A stretch of 64,000 nucleotides of DNA from CAWCCP01 sp963701245. GTDB lineage: Bacteria > Patescibacteriota > Saccharimonadia > Saccharimonadales > UBA4665. Below the pieces are notes generated by a model, which worked only from the letters and a program-made list of their open reading frames with translations, made no database searches and had not been told where the DNA came from. The stretch is from NCBI GenBank assembly GCA_963701245.1, contig OY969576.1, forward strand, positions 992,001 through 1,056,000. Direction: 5' to 3'. Below are positions 16,846 to 25,404 of this stretch, in pieces; within the stretch, counting starts at the first letter, position 1, and the number at the start of each line of letters is the position of its first letter. Made by a program: the position numbers and the translations under genes.

Positions 16846-17708
16846 CTAATTGACGGTCGCACGTTTTTGACGATCAAGAATTTCTTGAGCAAGTTTTTTC
16901 GAACCAGCCATCAAGAAAGGTTCCGGTTGAAAAGGATTATAGCGTTTTCCCTGGAGCGAAAGTACCACTCCTCCAGACTCCTCGACAATGAGCGCTACGG
17001 GTATGACATCCCACGGTCCTTGTTTAAGCCATTCGGTTCCGTTATCGTGAACTACCGCCGCGATCTTTTTGTCTCCCTCAGCGATGCGTACCCCAACGCC
17101 AGAGTGTGGCGGATTCGAGGTAACTAGTCGCGCCCCTCCAGGTTGCCGTAAATAGTTTCTCAACGCTTTAAATTCATTTGATTCATATTTTGATTCCGAA
17201 TATTGGTTCATTTCCACCCAAGCCGTATTCAAGCGAATTGGCCGACATTGTAGTTTCTTGCGACCTCGGTAAGCACCTTGTCCCCGAATCGCATAAAAGA
17301 GATCATCAGTCATTGGAAAATATACAACCGACAGGAGTGGACCCTTGTCGTCACATAGCGCAATCATCACCGAAGGCATGTCGTCTGATGTCCGAAACAA
17401 ATATGCCGTAGTGCCGTCAAGCGGATCAATAATCCAATAGCGGCTTTGGTCGGGTTTAGTATCAGGATTCAATTCTTCGGATATGATCACATCTTCTGGG
17501 TAGGCTGCGCGAATCGCGTCTTGAATGACGTGATCACACATAACGTCAATTTGACTGACCAAATCACCATGTCCTTTTCTTCAATTTGCAGGTTCTTATA
17601 GTAGCCTTCACGAACATACGCCCCAGCCTGGTTGGCTGCGCGTACGGCAACCGACAAGGCCGCCAGCGTTTGTTTTGGTAGGCCTGGAAATTTATGCAAT
17701 CTGGTCAT
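16846..17708 (-). pseudogene. Inositol monophosphatase family protein, frameshifted by an 8-nt insertion
   Basis: The N-terminal 50 residues (LAALSVAVRAANQAG to IEEKDMV) are in one frame. The rest (SQIDVMCDHVIQ, ISEE, WIIDPLDGTTAYLF, GPWDVIPVALIVEESGG) continues in another. The break lies between two copies of ACCA 8 bp apart (17558-17569, + strand). Removing one 8-nt unit restores DMVSQID, the expected DLVTxxD metal-site motif, and a 284-residue protein. An internal TTG at 17562 could still start a 238-residue fragment retaining the metal-binding motifs. The intact enzyme would dephosphorylate inositol phosphate, the step after ino1, or a related sugar phosphate. Start at 17708 is approximate. 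Confidence 0.75.
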
Positions 17709-17842
17709 TTTCCATCTCATAGACACCTGCACTATATCATGCGAAAACGGGTCAGCCAAACCTTCGACACATCTTTTACTATATTGCCACGCTATGTTTC
17801 GCGGTAAGTACTGCTATAGGCGATATACTTAAGTCACACCGT

Positions 17843-18885
17843 ATGAAACAAGTCTTCTCGCCTCCTGCTATAAATTATCAAATACTCAAGCCCTACGACT
17901 TTCTATTGGACATTGAATACGAATCTCAAAAGGCACAACGAAGGGTCTGGGTACAGGCAATGTACTTCGAAGATGGGCATGTTATGAAACGTCTGCGTAC
18001 ATTATTTCGTGATGCTGCACATCGATCTCTCGATGTACGCTTACTTGCGGATTATTTTAGTCTCCATTTTTCAAATGGATCATATCTTAAAAAAGGGTCT
18101 ACCGGTTATCTTAGAATTGAACAGATGCTTACATCGCTTAGAAAAGATGGCGTAAACGTTACTTTGATAAATCAGCCCAAAGGATGGCAGCGATTTTTTG
18201 CCTATGCAGGACGAAATCATATGAAGCTGGTGGTGATTGATGATATTGCCTACATTGGTGGTCTTAATTTTGGCGACCGCGACTTTGAACTACTTGATTT
18301 CATGGTGAAATGCACTGACCCTACTATAATTGCCAGCCTGGTAAATCTATTTAATCAAACGGAAATGGATGAGCTTCAGAACGAATCCATAATGATCAAC
18401 TCTTATAGCACTATCATTACCGATAAGGGTGATCCTTACACATCGCCTATTATGGATAGAGGGGTGTCGGCTATTCGAGATGCAAAATCGAAAATTTGTT
18501 TTACCTCTCAATTTGTACCGGATGGACCCATGCTCCGCGAGCTCACCAATGCAATGAAACGAAAAGTCTCTGTCGAGCTCATCGTGCCCGCTAAAAACGA
18601 TTACAATGGTATGTTTTTAATGGTCTACCAACTGGGCCGTTGGCACCAGTGGCTACAAAACCGTCACTTGCCAGTAGTTTTTCACCGATTATTGTTCATG
18701 CCAAACTATTACTTATTGACAACACCATAGTCATAATCGGCTCACACAACATGACCAAAAACGGTGTCAGAATAGGTACGGCCGAGCTTGCCCTTGTATC
18801 GACTGATCCTATATTGGTTGCCAATATCTCAACTTTTTATGATCAATTAAAAGAACGCGTTCAGTTTCTCCAAAGTACAACCTGA
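17843..18885 (+). pseudogene. Phospholipase D / cardiolipin-synthase-like protein, frameshifted between its two HKD motifs
   Basis: A two-HKD phospholipase D superfamily protein. The first motif is in frame one (HMKLVVIDDIAYIGGLNF). The second (HAKLLLIDNTIVIIGSHN) is in the -1 frame. The frames join at the T5 run 18678-18682: one extra T gives VVFSPIIVHAKLLL and a continuous 347-residue protein. Both catalytic motifs are otherwise well kept, so either the decay is very recent or the missing T is a sequencing error. The likely role is phosphatidyl transfer or hydrolysis in membrane lipid synthesis. It lies next to the frameshifted inositol-phosphatase-like gene and upstream of the sulfoquinovose-type epimerase. 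Confidence 0.75.
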
Positions 18886-18980
18886 TAAATGATTGAAAAG
18901 TTTGGCAATTTTCACTTGCCATGAAGCTGCCATATATGTTTGTATATGGTATAGCTTTTATAAATAAGGGGTAACACACA

Positions 18981-20153
18981 ATTAAAGTCTTAGTCTTAGG
19001 GGGCGATGGTTTTTGCGGCTGGCCAACGTCTCTTCATTTATCTGATACCGGCCATGAAGTCATGATTGTTGATAATTTAAGTCGCCGTCAAATTGACGTA
19101 CTGCTGGAGGTCCAATCTCTCACACCAATTACTCCTATCAGTACTCGAATTAAAGCATGGCATCAAGTCAGCGGGCAAAAAATAAAATTTGAATTACTGG
19201 ACTTAACTACTGAGTATGACAAATTGGTTGAACTACTCAAGAAGTTTAAGCCCGATAGCATTGTACATTTTGCAGAACAACGTTCAGCACCGTATTCCAT
19301 GAAAACGCCTGTCACAAAACGCTATACGGTAAATAATAACGTCAATAATACACACAATCTACTCTGTGCAATTGTGGAGAGTGGCGTCAATGCTCACGTC
19401 GTACATCTAGGCACAATGGGCGTTTACGGCTATGGCTGGTCCGGTTCGGCACCGATTCCTGAAGGTTATATTGAAGTTGAAATCAACACGCCTGATGGCA
19501 AAATCTCAAAAGAGATTCTCCATCCAGCCAATCCTGGATCGGTCTATCACATGACTAAAACACTCGATCAATTAATGTTCGCTTTCTATGCCAAAAACGA
19601 CGCTATACGAATTACTGACTTGCATCAGGGTATCGTCTGGGGAACACAAACGCCGCAAACTAGCCGTGACGAAAGACTTATAAACCGATTCGACTATGAT
19701 GGAGATTACGGCACCGTACTCAATCGTTTCCTAATGGAAGCCGCGATTGGCTATCCGTTAACAGTGCATGGCAGCGGTGGCCAAACGAGAGCATTTATAC
19801 ATATTAGAGATACGGTACGCTGCATTGAATTAGCTATTCAAAATCCACCAGCTGCCGGCGACCGACCATTCATTTTTAATCAAGTAACTGAGACTTTTAA
19901 AGTCCGTGATCTAGCAAAGCTAGTTGCTAATATTGCTGGCGCTAAAATTGACTACTTGCCAAATCCACGTCTTGAAGCTGCTGAAAATGAATTAAGAGTA
20001 AAAAATAATAAGTTTTTGAAACTGGGCTTAAAACCGACAACGTTATCGGAAGGCTTACTTGATGAGGTACAAAACGTTGCCCAAAAGTACCATGCTCGAA
20101 TCGACAAAACGAAGATTCCGGCTCGATCCAAGTGGAAAGCGGGCATGAAGTAA
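18981..20153 (+). CDS. UDP-sulfoquinovose synthase-like NAD-dependent epimerase, apparent ATT start
   Basis: Extended SDR of 390 residues close to SQD1/SqdB, which makes UDP-sulfoquinovose from UDP-glucose and sulfite. The NAD loop reads KVLVLGGDGFCGWPTSLHL. The catalytic set is seen in HLGTMGVYGYG and VYHMTK (YxxxK). The C-terminus has the sugar-nucleotide site GSGGQTRAFIHI. The reading frame is open back only to TAA 18972-18974, and the family N-terminus begins exactly at ATT 18981. AGGGG lies 9 nt before it. No ATG, GTG or TTG occurs before ATG 19062, which would delete the Rossmann loop. The product could be a sulfolipid or surface-glycan precursor. Confidence 0.85.
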   Translation: MKVLVLGGDGFCGWPTSLHLSDTGHEVMIVDNLSRRQIDVLLEVQSLTPITPISTRIKAWHQVSGQKIKFELLDLTTEYDKLVELLKKFKPDSIVHFAEQRSAPYSMKTPVTKRYTVNNNVNNTHNLLCAIVESGVNAHVVHLGTMGVYGYGWSGSAPIPEGYIEVEINTPDGKISKEILHPANPGSVYHMTKTLDQLMFAFYAKNDAIRITDLHQGIVWGTQTPQTSRDERLINRFDYDGDYGTVLNRFLMEAAIGYPLTVHGSGGQTRAFIHIRDTVRCIELAIQNPPAAGDRPFIFNQVTETFKVRDLAKLVANIAGAKIDYLPNPRLEAAENELRVKNNKFLKLGLKPTTLSEGLLDEVQNVAQKYHARIDKTKIPARSKWKAGMK

Positions 20154-20204
20154 ACGTGACTATTTGTATCGACGCAACCTAGTTATTTGTGCTATCGTCG
20201 AACC

Positions 20205-20957
20205 ATGAAAGATCATAAAATTATACTTATTACGGGGGCTTCATCCGGTTTTGGAAAAGCTACCGCTGAATTATTAGCTGCCGATAAGCATACATTAATC
20301 ATAATGGCTCGCCGAGAGGGTCGTCTCAAAGAACTCGCCAAAGAATTAAAGACCGATGTTTACATTGCTCCCGTCGACGTTTGCGACAAACAACAGGTTG
20401 CGGTTTTTTATAGTCAACTTCCAGATAAATATCGCGACATCGATGTGCTGGTAAATAGTGCTGGTTTAGCTCGTGGCATTGAACCTGCACAGGATGCAAA
20501 ACTGGATAACTGGGATAAAATGATAAACACTAACATTAGTGGCCTGCTGTACATGACGCGACACGCGTTGGATGGTATGGTTCCTCGTAAAACCGGACAT
20601 ATTATCAATATCGGCTCAGTTGCCGGACAAGTGCCTTATAAGGGCGGGAACGTCTATGGTGCAACAAAGGCCTTCGTGAAACAGTTTTCGAAAAATCTTA
20701 GAACCGATACGTTAGGCTTAGGTATCCGAGTAACCAATATTGAACCTGGTATGGCTAATACAGAATTCTCATTAGTTCGTCTCGGAGACAAAGCGCAAGC
20801 GGAAGCCGTCTACGCACATATGCAACCACTCACCGCAGAAGATGTAGCTCGCACAATCGTCTGGGCCATTAATCAACCGGAACACGTGAACATTGATGAT
20901 ATTGAAATTATGCCTACCGCTCAAACCTACGGTGGTCTAGCGATCAGCAGAACCTAG
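20205..20957 (+). CDS. Short-chain dehydrogenase/reductase (YdfG-like)
   Basis: A classical SDR of 250 residues. The NAD(P) loop TGASSGFG lies near the N-terminus, NSAG (normally NNAG) in the middle, the catalytic Ser is in INIGSVAG and the Tyr/Lys in YGATK. The LARR-like segment MARREGR after the second strand suggests NADPH preference. The overall pattern resembles YdfG-type 3-hydroxyacid dehydrogenases, but the substrate is not readable. ATG 20205 is preferred to an upstream TTG at 20187. It lies 51 bp after the epimerase, probably in the same transcript. Confidence 0.85.
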   Translation: MKDHKIILITGASSGFGKATAELLAADKHTLIIMARREGRLKELAKELKTDVYIAPVDVCDKQQVAVFYSQLPDKYRDIDVLVNSAGLARGIEPAQDAKLDNWDKMINTNISGLLYMTRHALDGMVPRKTGHIINIGSVAGQVPYKGGNVYGATKAFVKQFSKNLRTDTLGLGIRVTNIEPGMANTEFSLVRLGDKAQAEAVYAHMQPLTAEDVARTIVWAINQPEHVNIDDIEIMPTAQTYGGLAISRT

Positions 20958-21062
20958 TAACTTGTTAAATATTTGCAGGTTTTTGTGATAAATACCACAA
21001 AATCGCCCCTGTTATTGTTGCTATACTACATTTGATAAACAGGAGAAGATCTGTACTAAACA

Positions 21063-21299
21063 ATGCGTCGTATAACGAGTAAGCCGTGGTTTGGCCCAAG
21101 AAAATACATCGAATGGGGCTGGCGAGTAACTAGTTGGCAAGGTGCCGTAGCCTTGCTGGTTTTTGTAGTTTTATTGTTAATTGATCTAGTCTATACACAT
21201 ACTACTGTAAGAAGTATTGTCACTGCGTTAGCTCTGACTTTTTCATTTATCTGTATTGCACTTCTTACTGGCGATCCCCCTGGAGATTCGAATTATTAA
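21063..21299 (+). CDS. Small two-helix membrane protein
   Basis: A 78-residue protein with two hydrophobic helices (about residues 28-45 and 49-68). The N-terminus has the aromatic pattern PWFGPRKYIEWGWRVTSWQG, which resembles a short conserved motif of small actinobacterial membrane proteins and supports a real gene. An AGGAG sits 17 nt before the ATG, farther than ideal. Function unknown. Confidence 0.6.
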   Translation: MRRITSKPWFGPRKYIEWGWRVTSWQGAVALLVFVVLLLIDLVYTHTTVRSIVTALALTFSFICIALLTGDPPGDSNY

Positions 21300-21491
21300 C
21301 CTGCGATAGGGAAGTAATTTTATCAAGATTCAGCGAAACTTCTCCGTTAGTATGTTGCTTGTCAAATATCTATAGTGAATAAATTATCAATCATCTAGGT
21401 TACAGCACTTCTCAAATGCGTTATTACAGTACTCGCCAAGCTGCCTCATGCGACACACAGTGAAAACATAGGCATTTTTTTATGTACATAG

Positions 21492-21525
21492 AAGTCTAGA
21501 ATATACAAGACCATATACTAGACTT
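21492..21525. promoter_or_regulatory. Inverted repeat overlapping a -35 box (operator-like)
   Basis: AAGTCTAG (21492-21499) and CTAGACTT (21518-21525) form a perfect 8-bp inverted repeat separated by 18 bp. The right arm covers the -35 hexamer, so a dimeric regulator bound here would be placed to block transcription. No regulator gene is adjacent. Confidence 0.4.
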
Positions 21526-21547
21526 AAGTATTACTTTGTGTTATAAT
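21519..21547 (+). promoter_or_regulatory. Promoter of the disrupted GNAT gene
   Basis: TAGACT (21519-21524), 17-bp spacer, TATAAT (21542-21547). Confidence 0.5.
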
Positions 21548-22161
21548 TTTATACGTTCTAAGACTCTGCTGTGGGAAACGACTTGCAAAAAGCGAGTTAC
21601 CTACTTCTGTAGTTGATATCTTAAATAGACTAACGAAACTAATCCATACAATTATGCTTGAAACTACAACCGATTACGTCACTGGCCCTGGCCTTGACCA
21701 AGAACCCGACCAGGATCATCAGGCTCCTGAGGTTACACCGGTCGAACTTGACGAACTAGTTGTCCCTCCGGCTGCTGAAGTTCAGGAACAGATGGCAGCA
21801 AAAGCGAATACTGCTGACGCTGTACCAACTGCTAATAGCGAGCCGGTTGATGCTGACGCACCTGAGTCTGCTTCAACTGAAGCCTCCACCCGCGCGCCTC
21901 ATCCTGCGGTTGCCCAAGCTGCCACCGCAGCAGTCAAACACACCGTTGCGCCGCCAACTCCAGCTCCAACTCCACCCAAAAGCACTAGTAAAGACACTGA
22001 CACCAAACAAGCACCATCTCCTCCTAGTGACGATTTACCGGGCAAACCAACAGAACAGACCGAGCACTCAGTCGACGCAACTGACCATACACCAACTGGT
22101 GGCAAATCGGTGACCACAAGTGAAACCGATGATAGTGAGTCCACCTCATCGGATGAACCAA

Positions 22162-22170
22162 CCGAATCAG
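22162..22170. repeat. Left target-site duplication of the IS1249-type element
   Basis: CCGAATCAG, repeated at 23258-23266. IS256-family elements make 8-9 bp duplications. Confidence 0.8.
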
Positions 22171-23257
22171 AGTTATAGGAAAAAACGTGTTGGTTTTTAA
22201 GCCGTTATTCCTCTGTTATTTGCCCTGAATTAATGTCGTGAGACATTAATTGTATGAAAAAAGAACCTACAAGTACACATGCCAAGCATGCCAAACTAAG
22301 CTACAGAAATGGGGCAAGACAACTGCCGGTACACAGCGTTACCGTTGTCCGCAGTGTAGTGGCTCACAAGTCAGGAAACGACCTGACCTCAGTCGTCAGC
22401 TTTTGCTCGAACACTTCGTCGCTTGGCTACTCGGCAAGCAGTCACAGGACGAATTGCCGACGAGTGTTACCGCCCGTACGTGGCGTAACCAAACAGCTTG
22501 GTGCTGGGATATTGTACCGAAGCCTACGCCCACCGGCGAAGTACACCACGCCCTTATCCTTGACGGCATCCGTGTCGGCTCACTGGTCTGTCTCATTGCT
22601 CGGACTACCGAATATGTCATTGCCTGGCACTGGGCCGGCTGGGAATCCTCGAGTACCTGGAGCGAGCTGTTGGCTACCATACCGGCACCAGGCTTTGCCG
22701 TGTGTGACGGCCAGAAAGGTATTCTCCTGGCCATTGCCCGGTGTTGGCCTGAGACGAAGATCCAGCGTTGCACATTCCATATCTGGCTCAACGTCCGGGG
22801 TAAGCTAACGCTCAGCCCGAAAACCGAAGCCGGGCAAGACCTTCTGCGACTAACCAGGGCACTGTGGCAAGTGCATACGGAAGCGGATGCGGCTACCTGG
22901 GAACAGCAGTTCCAGGCTTGGGAGAACCAGTATAACGACTTCGTCAAGCAAAGGACGTATGTCAGAGATCCGAAGCCGAACCAACGGAGATGGTGGTATA
23001 CCCATGGACGCTTACGTTCTGCCTACCGACAGCTCAAGAAACTACAGGAAGACCAGCAGCTGTTCACCTACGTTTACAACTCCACCCCACGGCTACCAAG
23101 AACGACCAACCACATGGAAGGTGGTATTAACAGCCAGCTCAGAACCAAGCTCAAGTTGCACCGAGGCATGAGCGACGAGCACCAACGAAGGCTCGTGGAG
23201 TGGTATTTATACAGCCGAACTGAGGGGCAAAAACCAACACGAAATTTCCTTTAAGCG
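22171..23257 (+). mobile_element. IS1249-type (IS256 family) insertion sequence
   Basis: About 1087 bp. The ends carry an imperfect inverted repeat with a shared GGAAA-N3-CGTGTTGGTTTTT block near 22178 and near 23249 (complement). A perfect 9-bp direct repeat flanks it. One intact transposase gene fills the element. Its base composition looks GC-richer than the surroundings, consistent with recent arrival from another host. Confidence 0.85.
22250..23254 (+). CDS. IS256-family transposase, IS1249 group
   Basis: A 334-residue transposase. The N-terminal zinc ribbon (CQACQTKLQKWG, then CPQCSGSQVRKRPDL) is followed by a helical region (WLLGKQSQDEL) and a MULE-type DDE core: Asp in LILDGIRVG, Asp in VCDGQKG, Glu in NHMEGGIN. 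The ribbon plus RRPDL-like segment is typical of IS1249-type elements of actinobacteria. The likely start is TTG 22250. All catalytic motifs are kept, so the element may be active. It disrupts the GNAT gene. Confidence 0.88.
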   Translation: MYEKRTYKYTCQACQTKLQKWGKTTAGTQRYRCPQCSGSQVRKRPDLSRQLLLEHFVAWLLGKQSQDELPTSVTARTWRNQTAWCWDIVPKPTPTGEVHHALILDGIRVGSLVCLIARTTEYVIAWHWAGWESSSTWSELLATIPAPGFAVCDGQKGILLAIARCWPETKIQRCTFHIWLNVRGKLTLSPKTEAGQDLLRLTRALWQVHTEADAATWEQQFQAWENQYNDFVKQRTYVRDPKPNQRRWWYTHGRLRSAYRQLKKLQEDQQLFTYVYNSTPRLPRTTNHMEGGINSQLRTKLKLHRGMSDEHQRRLVEWYLYSRTEGQKPTRNFL

Positions 23258-23266
23258 CCGAATCAG
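23258..23266. repeat. Right target-site duplication of the IS1249-type element
   Basis: Second copy of CCGAATCAG, matching 22162-22170. Confidence 0.8.
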
Positions 23267-24085
23267 GTGACCAACCTACCGATCCTGGAACAGAGCCTGC
23301 CACGGACTCTGACCCAGACGCCACAGAAGAATCTAATTCGGGCAACACTGCTGACCAGACGGATGGCGAAGTAAGTACCGAAGAGGCAGCGGAGACCGAT
23401 GATGAAGGCCATGATGGTTCAGGTGGTGATGATAGTGGAGGAGGTGACGGTGGAAGTGATCATGAAGACGACCAAACACCACCCACTTTTCGCTATGCTT
23501 TACCTGAGACGCTTGAAGACGACTTAGATAAAGGACGCATATCAGTACATCCCGCAATAGCAGAAGGATTGCGTGGAACGATTGGAGGTGACATAGATTT
23601 CTTGGTCGCAGAAAACGCCGACGGAGAACCACGCGGACAAGCAGGCATCAACTGGAAAGCGCCAGTAGATAAAGCTAATCGTGAAGCGCTCGGGGTCCCT
23701 CCCGAATCATACGTCCCTAACATTTCTTTCGTCGAGGTACCGGATGGTCATAAAGGACATGGTATTGGGACCGCAATGATCAAAACCCTCATAGCAGAAG
23801 CCACTCGGCGAGGTTATGATAGGGTATTTCTAAATGTAGCTGAGAACAACCCCCGGGCAAAAGACTTATATGTTAGGTTGGGTTTTGTAGATGTCGGCCA
23901 TACGAGATCTACAACTGCTTTTGAAAGAAACGCAGATGGTACTTACGGTGATCCAATAAGCCACGTGACAGATCTTATGGTAAAAAACATCCAACCTGCT
24001 GCTGATTCTTAAACATACCTCCGATTGGTTCAACTAATACCTCAAATTATCTAAATGCAGTGACTCAGGTATCTAGATTTATCTT

Positions 24086-25324
24086 CTACGGGTTTCCTAA
24101 CTTGACTTGGGGCTTTTTTGTTAACGACGACTTCATAATTAAGGACCCGACACCGGCTGCAATTACCGCCGACAGACCTCCTACGATCAAACCAATACGC
24201 GGATCAGTATTATCACTAATGAATCCTATTATCGGACCTCCGATAGGTGTGGTACCTTGAAAACCAATTGACCAAAGTGAAAAGACTCGCCCACGCATTT
24301 CTGGTTCAGTCGTTAGCTGTAAAGTTGTATTACTCATCGATACAAAAAGAACAGATAAACCACCGACTACCACCATAGTCAACAGAATCGCCGCATAACT
24401 AGACAATTGAGACAGAAATAAAATACTGACACCAAATAATAGAGCAGCCAATATTAGTTGCGAAAATCGCACAACGCCTTTACCAGCTGAATATAAGCCA
24501 CCGATCACCGCCCCAAGTCCCATGGCTGCCATTAGACTAGAGTAGGTGCCGGCATTGCCATGCAGTGTATATGTTGAGAATAGCGGGAGAGAAACTGGAA
24601 ATTCGTAGGCAAACGTGCCAATTATTACCATCATTATAAGGATTGAGCGGATTGACGGGACATGCCAGGCATAGGCAATTCCCTCTCGAATTTGACCTGA
24701 TCGCCGCGGTGCACGTGGAGTCGGATGTAATTCATCCTTATTCATTAAAGCTAAAGCCCAAATTATCGTCACATACGATACCGCATTAATTAAGAAAAGT
24801 GGACCGACGCCAGCGATAGCAATAATCACACCGGCAATTGATGGTCCTATCACACGAGCAACATTTACCATAGTCGAGTTTAAGGTAACAGCATTTCGCA
24901 ATCTATCTTTCCCAACCATCTCAACCACAAATGTTTGACGAGTGGGCGTATCAACAACGGTAATAAGCCCTAGGCAAAAAGCTAACACATACACTGGCCA
25001 TAATACATCGACATGGTAAACGACTATTAGTCCAAGCAACAATGCGACAACCGCAAAGATCGTCTGGGTAATAAACAACACTCGTCGTTTATTAAAGCGA
25101 TCAGCTATTACACCACCCCATACACCAAACAATAGAATCGGGGCAAATTGAGCAGCCTGAATAAGTCCTACTTGCGTACCGGAATGGGTAAGTTCAAAAA
25201 TGAGCCATGTTAATCCAATTGTCTGCATCCACGTACCGCACATAGAAATACCCTGCCCAAAAAAATACAGGCGATAATTTCTAATACTAAAAGACGCAAA
25301 AAGACGCAAAAAAGAAGCTTGCAC
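24086..25324 (-). CDS. MFS transporter (MFS_3 / EntS-like exporter)
   Basis: A 412-residue major facilitator with about 12 helices. The N-terminus (SIRNYRLYFFGQGISMCGTW) and the loop 2-3 motif GGVIADRFNKRRVL are typical of the MFS_3 group that includes EntS. It probably exports a small molecule or drug by proton antiport; the substrate is not readable. The GTG start at 25324 follows an AAAGGAG ribosome site at close spacing. It is convergent with the GNAT gene and lies 80 bp after the ABC permease gene upstream on the same strand. Confidence 0.85.
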   Translation of the reverse strand: MQASFLRLFASFSIRNYRLYFFGQGISMCGTWMQTIGLTWLIFELTHSGTQVGLIQAAQFAPILLFGVWGGVIADRFNKRRVLFITQTIFAVVALLLGLIVVYHVDVLWPVYVLAFCLGLITVVDTPTRQTFVVEMVGKDRLRNAVTLNSTMVNVARVIGPSIAGVIIAIAGVGPLFLINAVSYVTIIWALALMNKDELHPTPRAPRRSGQIREGIAYAWHVPSIRSILIMMVIIGTFAYEFPVSLPLFSTYTLHGNAGTYSSLMAAMGLGAVIGGLYSAGKGVVRFSQLILAALLFGVSILFLSQLSSYAAILLTMVVVGGLSVLFVSMSNTTLQLTTEPEMRGRVFSLWSIGFQGTTPIGGPIIGFISDNTDPRIGLIVGGLSAVIAAGVGSLIMKSSLTKKPQVKLGNP

Positions 25325-25404
25325 AGTCTCCTTTCACCTAATTGTTGATTTTATAAGTACTTATTATTATACGCGCCATAGCGAGTAGATGGCTACTCTT
25401 ACTG

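Larger units (their letters stand above)
21300..21653. other. 354-bp intergenic region with promoter and palindrome
   Basis: Holds the promoter at 21519-21547 and the inverted repeat at 21492-21525 for the downstream GNAT gene, with a 5' leader of about 100 nt. Nothing else is recognised. Confidence 0.4.
21654..24012 (+). pseudogene. GNAT acetyltransferase with long disordered N-terminus, split by an IS1249-type element
   Basis: The 5' part (21654-22170) encodes a Pro/Thr/Glu/Ala-rich disordered segment. The 3' part (23267-24012) continues with an acidic Gly/Asp-rich linker and a GNAT domain (acetyl-CoA loop GHKGHGIGTAMIKTL, then ENNPRAKDLYVRLGF). Removing the element and one copy of the 9-bp duplication gives one unbroken 421-codon frame (420 residues), so this was a single gene. 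As it stands the upstream frame stops just inside the element (TAG 22176-22178). The 3' GNAT part could still be translated from an internal TTG near 23569. The substrate is unknown. It had its own promoter. Confidence 0.8.

Noticed and set aside
18670..18690. Programmed -1 frameshift in the PLD-like gene
   Set aside because: The site does not match the X-XXY-YYZ heptamer in the right phase and no strong downstream stem is evident.
22254..22808. 184-residue frame starting at an ATG inside the IS1249-type element
   Set aside because: It is a shadow in another frame of the transposase; only the frame from 22250 carries the zinc ribbon and DDE motifs.
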